Of a stretch of DNA of 64,000 nucleotides, positions 14,862 through 26,312 are shown piece by piece (within the stretch, counting starts at the first letter, position 1; every line of letters begins with the position of its first letter). Source of the DNA: Tyto alba (Eukaryota > Chordata > Aves > Strigiformes > Tytonidae); contig NW_024881322.1 in NCBI RefSeq assembly GCF_018691265.1, positions 15,091,489 through 15,155,488 of the forward strand. Direction: 5' to 3'. The position numbers and the translations under genes are program-made. A model generated the notes under the pieces. The model saw only the letters and a list, made by a program, of their open reading frames with translations. It ran no database searches and was not told the origin of the DNA.

Positions 14862-16211
14862 TCCTAGAATGGTTTGGGTTGGAAGGGACCTTAAAGCCCC
14901 CCCCAGTGCCCCTCCCTGCCCCGGGCAGGGCCCCTTCCCCCAGCCCAGGGGGCTCCCAGCCCCGTCCAACCTGGCCTTGAACCCTTCCAGGGAGGGGGCA
15001 CCCACAGCTGCTCTGGGCACCCTGGGCCAGCGCCTTGCCCCCCACACCATAAATTTCTTCCTTAGATCTCATCTAAACTGACCCTCTGGCAGTTTGAAAC
15101 CGTCACCCCTCGTCCTACCCCCACCCCCCATGACCCAGAGTCCCCCCCCCCCTCCTGCCCCCCCTTTAAGCCCTGGGAGGCTGCTCGAAGGGCTCCCCGG
15201 AGCCTTCTCTTCTCCAGGCTGAACCCCCCAACTCTCTCAGCCCGGCCCCCCAGGGGAGCTGCTCCAGCCCCCCCAGCATCTCCGTGGCCTCCTCTGGCCC
15301 CGCTCGAGCAGCTCCGTGTCCTTCTGCTGTTGGGGGCCCCCGAGCTGGCCCCAGCACTGCAGGGGGGTCTCCCCAGAGCGGAGCAGAGGGGGACAATCCC
15401 CTCCCTGGCCCTGCTGCCCCCCCTGCTCTGGCTGCAGCCCAGGGCACGGGTGGGTTCTGGGCTGCGAGCGCACGGGGCTGCCTCACGGGCAGTTTTCCCC
15501 CCACCAACCCCCCCAGTCCCTCTCCTCGGGGCTGCTCTCCAGCCATCCCTCGAGGGCCCAGCCTGGGTTTGTGCTGGGGATTGCCCCAACCCACGGGCAG
15601 GACCTTGCCCTTGGCCTTGTTGAACTTCCTGTGGTTTACATGGGCCCACCTCTCCAGCCGGCTGGATGGTATCCCTTCCCTCCAGCGTTCCCTTCACTGC
15701 CCCACACAGCTCGGTGCCATCGGTGAACTTGCTGAGAGTGCACTTTATCTCACTGTTCATTTCTCCAACAAAGATGTTAAACAGCGCTGGTCCCAACACC
15801 AACCCCTGAGGAACACCACTCATCATTGCTCTCCACATTGAGCCATTGACCACAACTCCTTGAGTGTAACCACCCAGCCAATTCCTTATCCACTGAGTGC
15901 TCCTTCCACCAAATCCATGTCTCGGCAATTCAGAGAGAAGGATGTCCTGTGGGACAGCGTCAGATGCTTTGCACAAGTCCAGGTGGGTGACGTCAGTTGC
16001 TCTTCCCTTATCCACCAACACTGTAACCCCGTCACAGAAGGCCACCAAATCTGTCAGGCACTATATGCCCTTAGTGAAGCCTTGCTGGCTGTCATCAATC
16101 ACCTCCTTATTTTCCATGTGCCCTAGCAGAGTTTCCAGGAGGCTCCGTTCCATGATCTTGCTGGGCACAGAGGTGAGACTGACTCACCTGTAGTCCCTTG
16201 GGTCTTCCTTT
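14862..16211 (-). mobile_element. CR1 LINE, 5'-truncated, minus strand
   Basis: The element's 3' end faces low coordinates: the plus strand begins with the characteristic tail complement GAATGGTTTGGGTTGGAAGG near 14867. The 5' truncation is near 16211. About 15600-16200 encodes the C-terminal part of the ORF2 reverse transcriptase in minus orientation, recognised by its [15 protein letters not shown] and [16 protein letters not shown] stretches. The copy is dead: the catalytic FADD-type box reads FTDG, an in-frame stop lies upstream of the longest open frame (near 16062), and the frame does not continue cleanly into the 3' part. The 3' 700 bp is extremely GC-rich and produces long spurious open frames on both strands. 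Confidence 0.93.
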
Positions 16212-17096
16212 GCTATGAAACAAATTGCCCTCTAGTCATGCTAGGAAAAGATTCAGTAAAATTAGCATATCATCCATGTTTTGGCCCAAAAAGAATAGGT
16301 CTGAGCATAGACAAGAAAGTCTTCCTGTAGAGCTGCAAGGGAAAAAAAATAAGAAGAAAAAATAAATCTAAGAGTTTAGCCAATTAAACATTTGCATGAC
16401 AAGCCTGACTTCATGAGGGACTTTGGATCTCCCACTGATGTCAGTGAAGCTGGCAAAACTGCTAGGCTGGGACTCTCCAGAAGCAAACACTGTGCACAAT
16501 TTTTGCCTCAGTATTCATTTGTTCTACAAATTTGTTGAATTTGTCTGGAGTTTTACATTTCCCCTGGTACCTCTGAGGAAGAAAAAAGGGATTCGTAATT
16601 TTCCAGCACAGACAGGATACACAGTATTTTAAGCATGTAAAATAATACATGCTGTCCAAACGATGGTAGAAGTCAGGGAAACCCATAAACTATACTCTAT
16701 CTCTGAGTGCAAGCTACAGCTAGCTACGGTACTTAGTTCCTAATCAAGAGGTTTCTAATAAATCATAGCAGATGTAGCCAGGACTGCCAAGTTTGAACCC
16801 CAGTGTCAGAGCTGAGCCATGACACATTGACTCATCGTGTTACCTAAAGGATCATCCTTATAAACAGCTTTAGACTGTCTTTTATGTACATGTGACCAAG
16901 TGTAACGGAGTGTCAGTAGAGCAAATGCAAACAGCACGGTCTTCCACTAAAGCAATCACAGAGCCAGATGCAAAATCCAGGACTCTGAGACCTCATGCGA
17001 ATCTGAGAGTCCCTGGGGAATTTGGGTTTGATGAGAAATATATATAAATATTATAATCTGTGACAGATATAATCTTGCTCCAATATTTTCCACTTT
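16212..17096. other. Spacer between CR1 and foldback element
   Basis: I see no gene, RNA or repeat here beyond short A/T tracts. Confidence 0.6.
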
Positions 17097-17334
17097 ATTT
17101 AAAAGGAAAGCTGCCTATTTTGTTCAGCCCCACAGTCTGGAAGTTACAAAGATAAAAGGACCTCTCAGCATGAGCAAACTGCAAAATGTATTTGAAAATA
17201 AATTTGTAATGACAATTGGCATTAAAGAATTTATTTTCAAATACATTTCGAAGCCTTTTCATGCTAAGGGGTGCTTTTATCTTTTGAACTGGATGCTGCT
17301 AGGCTGAGCAGAGATGAAGAGTTTCCTCTTAACT
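17097..17334. repeat. Long imperfect inverted repeat (foldback element), arms about 108 nt
   Basis: The left arm is 17097-17204 and the right arm 17228-17334, separated by 23 nt. The innermost 21 bp (17184-17204 against 17228-17248) pair perfectly. Pairing continues outward with mismatches through GATAAAAG (17151-17158 against CTTTTATC at 17274-17281), CAGCC (17125-17129 against GGCTG at 17302-17306) and AGGAAA (17104-17109 against TTTCCT at 17322-17327). It has no coding potential. It resembles a palindromic MITE or foldback DNA transposon, and a transcript through it would form a long hairpin. I cannot name the family. Confidence 0.75.
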
Positions 17335-20300
17335 CTTTCAGTACCACACAAGCAGCAGAATCCATCAGGATTTTTTTATAAAGTACTTATACCTGCATTA
17401 GACAAACACTGCATTACAGGGGCTCTGTTTCTAGTCCCAAGAAAAGACGCAGATAACCACAGCTCTCCTAGCTGATCATCTGACACCTGCTTTTAAGTCC
17501 AAGAATATTTCTTCCTTAATAAAGTCCCTTAATGCTTTTTCTCAACAGAAATCCCGTTTGCTGTGCTAACATTGCCTTTCTAGTCAGCCACAAATCACAA
17601 CAGCTTTACCTACTAAGTAGCAGGAACACTACATAGACCAGAATTTCCCATCTCCCTGGTGGGAGTCAGCATGTTGCGTTTCAAATAGCTCCTTTGTTGA
17701 CAAGGGAAAGGCAAGCTCTGCCTCCATTTCTGGCATCCATTCTGCTTTTTCTGCCTCAATCTTCCTCGCAGCTCAGTTGCTTTTAAGGTCACAAGATAAA
17801 CGTAGATTGCTGCTGAACAGTGTAGTCTGTCCTCCACACCTCTGCCTTCCCACAGTCATTACTATCCTTTTGCTTTGGGGATTCACAGAGCTGCACAATG
17901 AGCCAGGATGGGAAACAAATCCTGCAGAAATCGACCTTTTTGTTTTGAGTCCTTTTTCAGCAAAATAGTTCCCCTGGCTTGTTTGACCACATAGCCAGAC
18001 ATGTGTCACAGAGTCAAGAGTTGGAGCGGGGGAACAAGAAGTCATGCATAGGCACGTCCTGGAGACCTATTTGCAGCATTGTGAATTTATGTTGGATGTA
18101 AAAACTAACTGCATAACCGCAGACTAAAATACAGGTATAATAGGAGCTTCGATATAAATTCTAAAGGAAGTTGGGATGTGGTGGAATAGACATTACCTAG
18201 GAGCATGAGCTACCTAGAGGCTGCACCGCAGTGCAAATCTACCCAGTATTTCCATTCCTGGCCTCACGCTGTAAAACAGGGAAACTGGATGTAACCAAAC
18301 AATGGAGAACAAGAAGGGCCTAGAGAGAGATTGGTCCTTCTCGATGTCAATGGAGTTTAGATCAGGCTGTAAAATGTAATCCTGACTCTGTGAAAACTCC
18401 ATTTCTCTTCCTCTGTGGGCAGAATGAGAAGAAAGGGAAATCCTATGAAGACAGGATGTGAGTAGGAAAAATTGTAAGAGGAAGAAATTCTGAAATACTA
18501 ATTTTTGCCCAGCTTGCTCTGTCTCAGGGAAGGGGGGGGGGGGGGGGGGGCGGAAGTCAGAAGAGGTATTTTGGATCACTGCATCTAGCCCCCAGTTATC
18601 CCCATCAGATCACACAATCCCTTTCATGCACCTACCATGTCTCACCTTAAAAAACATTTGTTCTTTTGGTTCCCTATTCCCCTCTGAAGACTCTTGCAAA
18701 ATTGCCCTCCTTTTCCTTTTCCAGTCTAAATGTACATAAAGCTTTCCATCCCTGTGCCAACACCTAAAACTGCTCTTCTTCATTTATCCCACAGACGTGT
18801 TCACGAGAGGCAAAACAGGTCACCTCCTGCCCTGTATTTGTTAGGCTGAACAAGCCAACCTCTCCTGGCCCCTTCCCACGAGATGGACTCTCGAGCCCCA
18901 TGATTTACCAGGACAACCAGGAACTGAGGGAGCTGGTCTAGGGAGGCTGTAGGTGAGCAGCAGGTTACCCGAGTGCTTAGGCAGAAAGGCTCTTCCAGGG
19001 ACCCAACAGGGTGCAGGTCTGCAGGAAAACACGCGGGCTGCCCAGCCTCTCTCCCTGGTTTCTCTCAAATGTTTTGTCACAGTAACATGGAATGTTTCAG
19101 TGCTGGCAAATTTGTATTTTCCAGCAGGAAAGTATTCTGCCCCCCAAAAAAACTTAACTGGCTCCACAAACATTTTAGAACTTCTTAATCCCAAGGGGAA
19201 GTCAGATAGGGGGGACTGAAATTTATGAGCTCTACAACCCACCTCTCTACTGATGGCAGGCAAATAGTAACAGAAGCATTTAAACAATGAAGACTAATAC
19301 AACCAATACCTACATTTAAGGCTGGAATAAGCAACAGCAATCCCTTTGAAAACCTTATGACTATTCAGACCAAAGACAGAGTGAAACAGATAGATCTCAA
19401 CACTGTACAGAACCTATTTTTGCCTTATATGGCCTTTTTGATAAACATCCCAAAAGAGACGATCATTGACTTCTTTACTGAAACATTCCTCCTCTCCCCA
19501 AATAAAAAAAGTCTTTCTTGAAATACAGTACAAATCAGAGCAGTGACTTGAAGACAACTGACCTGCATCTTACAAGAACACCCTGATGAGAAGGGATCTC
19601 ACTCACGTGCTGATAGTGGCAAAGGTTTAAAGTAACAATATTCTTCCAGTGGGCTCACAATGGATTAACAAGGTTTCACAGAACACATATTGAATATGTG
19701 CTAGCTGGTAAAACATCCTTCATACCCATCCAGTCCTGCATTCACAAAGATAAACAGCACTTACCATAACTGCAAACTGAGCAGGACCCATGGACATCCA
19801 GGCCCACATCCAAGAGAATAATCAAGATGCTAAAGAAAGCTCTTTCCTGATCCAACAGCTGCTGTGCTCAAGGGCTGTTGATACGGAAAACTTACCAAGA
19901 GTGATACCAACGATGAAGTTATGAAGTTAGAGCAAAGGCACATACCAAAAAGGTATTCCTGGAGAACCAAAAATGCTGAATGCACCCAATTTATCAGTGT
20001 GATATTTACCTCAAGAGAAGCATTTTAGAAGGGGAGGAAGATGACCTCTTTGCTCACTTAAGACTGAAAAAGGCAGGAAATAAGAGTTCTGGCACTCCTC
20101 ACAGCTGGTCTTATTGAAGTTGGTAACACAGCTTCCACTAGCTTTTCTTCCTAAAAAAGGGAAAATAATTCATAATAGAGCACGCTTCCCCAGTACAAGA
20201 AAGGTCTTCCTGTACATGAAATCTGACTTTATTATGCTACTTGCAAACCATTTTTAAAGCATACAGTACACTTCTGAGCAACATTTCTGTTCATTCCTGT

Positions 20301-23300
20301 CAGGAACGGAGGTGATATTCTTGCATGCAATGTTGCTGTGCTCTATTAATATTGCCAGCCCTTGATGTGTCACACAAAAGCTGAAAAATTATTAAGAGAG
20401 CTACAGAAACTTGAGACATTTTGAAAAAGTGACAGAATAATAAAATCATTTTGCATCGCATCTTCCACATTTGACTAAGATGTGTTCTCCATGGCTCCTG
20501 CAGAAGAGCTGAGGATCCTCTGTTAAGCACTCTCCAATTTTCTCAGTCTGCTGGAATTGGGGCACTACAGTGAACACCCTTTACAGAGCAGGCCTGGTAT
20601 CTGTGCTGCTATGGCACTTGTTTTTCCATAGAACCTTCCCTCCACGAAGCACTCGATTTCAGAAAAGCTGCCAAAGGCAGTCGGAAGCCATGACATTGCG
20701 GGGTCAAATATGCTGCTTGGCAAGCCAAAGATCTCAATGGTTGAGTAGGGTCACATTATCTCTGAGTAAGCATTTTTGCCCTCTGGCAGAAAGCTGAGAG
20801 CCTGAAGTTTTACAGATAAGAAAATATTTCTATCCATTCCGTCTCGGCAAAGTTCAGGTGATCTCCTTCCCTCCTGACCTCCTCCAGATAGCTTTCTGTG
20901 GAAGGGAGACTAGAACTGTCTTATGAAACAGTGACAAACATGCATTTAGAAAACAATGACAGGAGAAACAGACACAGAAAGGAAGGGCCGAAAGGACATG
21001 ATGCTGTTGGGACGTGAAAGGACATAGAATAAGAATACAAAGTAGAGCATGGAAACTAATTGTGTTGATAAAAGCAGGGAAAATACCCAAGCCTGCATCT
21101 CCTACTAAACACGCTGCCAACTCGATGCATTGGCTAATCCCATCGTCCTTCCCCAGTAGAGTACCGCTGCAAGCAGCACATCTGCTTTGCTGGCTTGTAC
21201 TTTCCTGCCTGCTCTCACATGCCAACCCCTGGCACTGCTGGTGACTGGGGACAAGGCTGGGGTGGCATGAGAGTATCCACTAAAACAATAAGGCTCAGGG
21301 GCAAGTCCCGAGTGCACTTCTGAGCTGTAACCCCACAACTCACAGCTTGCTCTGGTGTTTCCAAGCCCACTAGTGCCAGAACCTGCACAGAGGCTCTTCT
21401 GAGACAGCATTACTGCGTCTGCCCCAAAACCACCACAGTCAGCTCCATCTGGACTAATTACTGCCAATTTGTCCTTACACAAACAGAAGAGTAACTACAA
21501 CCCACCATTTCAATTTATATCTTTGCAGTGAGTTATTGAATAACCAGCTGAGGTGAGCAAGTAGCTCACTACCACTGACACGACTCTGTTCTTGGCCATG
21601 TGCTCCCAGTGCCTCCCTACACCAGCTCCTGTGTCCATCTGGCCTCTACTGAGGTGCTCTAATTCTTCAGCCTGGCAGGAAAAGAGAGTTTTCTGCCACA
21701 TCAGCAAGTTGAATCAGCTCCCTGGGAGGCAGTTAAGCACCGCTGGTAGCAGTAAAGAAAACACAGGGACACAGAGCAGAAGGGGAGAGGGAACCAAGAC
21801 TGCCCTTTTGGGTGTCTAACTAACTTTTTTGTTAGTTAAGCTGTTTGAATCATCTTTTGTTATCCTCCCCAGGTTCAATCCATGGAAGTCACAACCCAAT
21901 CCAATTTAAATTCTATCAAACTGCACCTCTCAAAATTAAATAGGAGCTTCTGTAAAGGCTTTGTTATCAGTACTGATGTAAGAATGCAAATTTACATTGC
22001 CAAAATTAGAGTATCCCTCCCAAAAAGGGCAGGAAAAGTAAAGAATTACGAGCTCAGTCTTCTACTTTTCTTCACTCCTTCAGTTGATACAATTAACAGA
22101 AAGTCAAAATGAAGTGCTTAAGTAATGGGGAAGCCTTCTACAAAGGAATCAAGGGCTACACAGCTTCATACTGCTCCCAGCTCACCATGTTCTTCTAAAC
22201 TGAAAGACTGAGCAGAAAAGGCAAGGTATAAACCATCTTCTTGGTCATTGCAGCTTTCGAGGAGCTGACTCTTATTTATCTACAGTATTTTTAATAACAT
22301 TACATTAGGCTACATTACCTAATGACTAGGTGTTACAATACCTGGTTGTTAAATAAATGGTACCCAATTCTCCTTGGAAGTTACACAAACCACTCCTAGG
22401 AGATGACCATTTAAGTAAAACTGAATCAAATCATTCTCTTCTACACACTGAAGTGGCTTAAATCTGCCTTACTTGAGCAGTTGGGTATTCTCCTTGCCCA
22501 GTGGACCTCTGAGTTGTTTTAGCCAGTCAAACATCAAAGCCGGCTCCAAAATGTCTTTAGAAATGAAGACACATAAAACAGGTGACTTCTGACAGCTTTT
22601 CTGCAAAGATCAGCTCTCCACCTTGCTATTGACCATGCACCATGGGTTAATTTCTCAACCATTTCATTCATTTTTCCATCATTAGCTCATGGAAATTACT
22701 GTCATCAAATTTTAATAAGACTAAAAATGTAACAGGAATCCAAAAGCATTTAATGCTATTGGAGAGAATGAGACAACCCAAATAACGGCTGCAATGCTCA
22801 GAAACAAACATGGGATTTGGGACTTCCCAAACACCTCATTAATAACAGCTATAAAGAAGGGCTCTCTGTGAGCAAATTGTCCAATAACAGCTTACTACAT
22901 GGCTTCTTTACCCTCCCTGTGATGAAAGCGAACCTCAACTTTGTGCAGGGCTCAAGTGAGTACAGCAGGACCTGTTTCAACTTTGCCATTCCTGGGTTAT
23001 TCTACACTGAACTATAGACATGGCCTACAAAGAACACACACCCAAAACACCGATTCCTTCTGACCTACCACAGGTATCTTAACTTTCCATAGCATCTTTC
23101 TCTCTCTCATGACCTCTCTCAACTCCTCTTCATGGGTCCCCCTCACCCACCATCTCTGGAAAAATTGAGATAAATTTGTTATTTTGTGACATCCCTGAGA
23201 AGCAGCAGGTTATCATTCATTCAGTCTTGTCTGTGCCTCAGTATCCCCAGTTGTGAAGTGATAAAAACTTATTCACCTTTAAAATTACATTGGATTTCTG

Positions 23301-24184
23301 GGGAAAGAAGTGGCTGAGTCCCAAGCTGCACTGAAAGTCTGGCCTGAATCACAAAACATTATTTCAAACAGTTATTTTTAGAGCTTCTGATATGTAATTT
23401 AGCCTATCCTTATCAATATGCAAAAGATCCTGACTTTATATTTTTTCACAGATTCTCCGGAAAAGGCCAAGGTTTGCCTTACTGACAAACCAGAACAAAA
23501 AATTATTAGCTCCATGAAGCTTGGTGGAATATTAAGCACTAAGTAGAGTCCACAAAACTCTTTATCTTCCTGTGGAATTTGACTCTGAAGAAACAGAAAC
23601 TTTGACTTTCCTTTCCTCCCCAGCTAATCTCCACAAAAAAAGAAGAAAACTCTGCAAAATGCAGATAAAGCACCTGAAGGGACACTACCACAGATCCTTT
23701 TCCCATAACATAAATAGTTATATCTGACACAAGATGCCCTAGGGCACTTACAACACTCAGCTCACAAGAAAAGAATGAAATAGTCTTAGCATCCTTCACC
23801 TTTCCAGAAAATCTGGTCCTTGCTGCTAACAAAAAAATAACTTGCTTTTAAAACAGTAGTTTCTGTCTTCTGTTGTGCAATTTAATCTCACAGGTCTTTA
23901 GCACTGATTCTACTTCAGTAAATTAAACAGTTTCCCAAATGACCTCCTTTAGTAAGATCACAAAACTAAAAATTATTCTGCCTAAAAAGTATTCTGCAAC
24001 ACCTTAAAAAACAAACAAAACCAAAAACCAAACCAACAGTGTAAAAATTTCCTTATTGTTCAAACAGCAATGAAAATAACCAGCTACATTTGGTTTTAAG
24101 CATTCTGCAGCTGTGTCAGATACCCACATTAGGATCAACACCTTGCCCTCCTACACGAGTCCAACAAAAGATACTAGTCAATAT
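17335..24184. other. Intergenic spacer, no supported gene
   Basis: It holds a G19 run and a small perfect hairpin (8-bp stem, T6 loop, 21817-21838). The longest open frame, minus 18841-19287, lacks family motifs and splice context, and I treat it as chance. Confidence 0.6.
18532..18550. repeat. Poly(G) run of 19
   Basis: G19 on the plus strand. It can form quadruplexes and its length is likely to be uncertain in any assembly. Confidence 0.9.
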
Positions 24185-24850
24185 ATTTAACATAACCCAG
24201 TCCAACCAAGGATCCACCTAGTCTAGTGTCCTGTTTGCAAAGGTGGCCATAACCTGATGTCCAGAGAAAAAGAATAATTTAGAAGTCTCTATATAATATG
24301 CACATAAACACATGTAATATTTCAGCCTCTCTCACTTTCCAGCTACTTATGAATGTTATTAAAAGCCAGGCTTGACAGTGGTACCCAGTAGGAGGATGAG
24401 AGGCAACATGCTTAAGTTGAAACAAGGGAAGTTCAGACTGAATATAAGGAAACACTATTTCACCATGAGGACTGTCAAGCATTGGAGCAGGCTTGAAAAA
24501 ACAGACTGAATAAAGCTCTGAGCAAACTGGTATGAGCTAGGTGAGCCTGCTTTCAGTAGTATATGGGACTAGAGACCTCCCGAGACCCCTTCCAAGATGA
24601 ATTATCCCATGATCCTATTTTTTATCTGAGGATCTCTTAGGGTGGATGTTGCTTCCATGTATTTAGTTATTCTCAGTTTTACCTTTATATGCAGTCTTCT
24701 CTTGAGTCTGTGTGAACCTCTGACAACTAATTCCTCCACCATCTGACAAACAATGCCCCTTGCTTTGATCCTAGTTCCACTGAGCTTCATTTCATGGCCC
24801 CAGCTTGCTTTCAGGTGAAAGAAATAAAAAACATCAGCAGAGGAAGAAAA
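24185..24850 (-). mobile_element. Older CR1/L3-like remnant, minus strand, split by the plus-strand CR1
   Basis: The left part (about 24200-24270: AAGGATCCACCTAGTC, then TGTCCTGTTTGC and GTGGCCATAACC) resembles the reverse complement of the 3' region of old amniote CR1 families. The right part (about 24770-24840, around GCTTCATTTCATGGCCCC) resembles the next, more 5' segment of the same family. The two halves keep the expected order and flank the younger copy at 24360-24617, so I infer a nested insertion. Divergence is high and the ends are approximate. Confidence 0.5.
24360..24617 (+). mobile_element. CR1 LINE 3'-end fragment, plus strand
   Basis: This matches the sense-strand 3' end of avian CR1. 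It has GAGGATGAGAGGCAAC near 24393, a tract around AAGGAAACACTATTTCACCA near 24447, GGGACTAGAGACCTCC near 24565, and a terminal ATTATCCCATGATCC near 24603 in place of the usual octamer repeats. Part of the middle (after about 24490) is missing. It appears to be inserted into an older, oppositely oriented CR1-like remnant. Confidence 0.85.
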
Positions 24851-25785
24851 TAAATACATTTTTAAAAATTACTTTAGTAACATTTATTCACATTATTCTT
24901 AATACATGAAACCCTTTTTAATAAATACCCTGCAATACATTTCCCAATTTGGCGGTGAGGGGGAAGAGAGGCTACATATCATAGCTTGCTTCAGTCACTG
25001 TTACTTGCTGTCAAAACCTCTCAGCCACCTTTGGAATACTTGCACTGGATTGTTAAAATGCAAAATAGGTTTTCACCTCCAGCCATTGCACAGGCACAGA
25101 AGTGTAAGAAGGAAAGATTGCTTGTCTCACACCTGCTGGAGTTCCGGATGCCAGTCTCAGTTAAGGCATTTGGACCAAAAGGGTGCAGAGAACGAGTGGA
25201 GTTGTCCCTCCACAGAGACAGTATAAGACAGTATCATCACAACCCACCCCACTCCAGGGATCAGCAAACAGTTTCAGTCACGACCAGGTTTCTATCAGGT
25301 ATCCTTCAAAGCTCTAATTCACTTAAGGCAGAGTTCACTTTTATTCTCCTGACTGAAGATGCTCTGTGGATACTTGCACAGGTTTCCATATTCTGCGCAC
25401 GCGTGAGCTGAACGTGCTGTACAAATGTACCTGCTCTGCTGTAACCTTCTGCATTTTAACATCGAGACCAAACGTCTTCCACCACCCCACAGGGGAAGGT
25501 GGTGATCCATCTCCATAGGATTAAAGTCTATTTGCTTCCTCCTAGGAGTCTGATATCAATACATAATCTGGACAATTGAGACTCAAAAGACCACAAGGCT
25601 AAGAGGAACCACTGAATAATCACACCTAGAGGGTTTTTAATCTATTAGGTTTTTAAATACCACTCAGCTCCCTCATAGTAAGCTCAGTGATTAGTACCTA
25701 GATCATTAATTTTATTTTGGCATCAAGCCACAGTCTCTGGTTATGTCTCTCCATGCCATTAATGATTGCCTTAGGACCTAGCTTT

Positions 25786-25807
25786 CCCCCCCCCCCCCCC
25801 CCCCCCC
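25786..25807. repeat. Poly(C) run of 22
   Basis: C22 on the plus strand (G22 on minus). It can form quadruplexes and the length is prone to sequencing error. A T8/A9 pair follows about 35 bp on. Confidence 0.9.
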
Positions 25808-26293
25808 AATGAAACTACAAACCATAAGTCACTCCTGGATCCTTTTTTTTTATTAAAAAAAAGCAGATTGGGCATCTGAAAGTATTTCTCCCTTATAGGG
25901 AGGGATCTTTTCCAGCAATAAACATTTATGGCTTATTTCTTTACCCTCTGCAACTTGGTTATATTCTGTAATGGATGTCATTATTTGAAAGAGGGCCACA
26001 TTCAGGAATCTGGGAAAGGAAACTGTTGGAGAAAGGCTGTTTTATAGGATGAAGCCTTCATTGCTTAAATATGGCTTTTATTCCCTTATCCTGTGCACGT
26101 AACTTGCCTTGTAGGCTGAGGCCTATTGAAAAAAATTTAGCTAAATGCAATAAATGTGTAACACTCCTCTGTCCTCACCATTATTTATTCTTGAGGATTC
26201 TCATCTTATTTGTTGATTCTTTCAGCAATGTTAACTGTATTTACTTTCAGATCACCAAAGATGTTGAATAGTGACAGGCTCTGTACTAATTCT

Positions 26294-26312
26294 AAAAAAA
26301 AAAAAAAAAAAA
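26294..26312. repeat. Poly(A) run of 19
   Basis: A19 followed by GAAACAAAACCCC. I see no retrotransposed gene upstream. Confidence 0.85.

Noticed and set aside
15062..16048. 328-codon minus-strand frame as a host gene
   Set aside because: Its N-terminal third is CR1 reverse transcriptase with a broken catalytic box, and the rest is translation of the CR1 3' region in a shifted frame.
18841..19287. 148-codon minus-strand frame
   Set aside because: No motif, no promoter or splice context, and length within chance for this window.
21817..21838. Perfect 8-bp hairpin with T6 loop
   Set aside because: Short enough to arise by chance in AT-rich DNA, and there is no transcript context.
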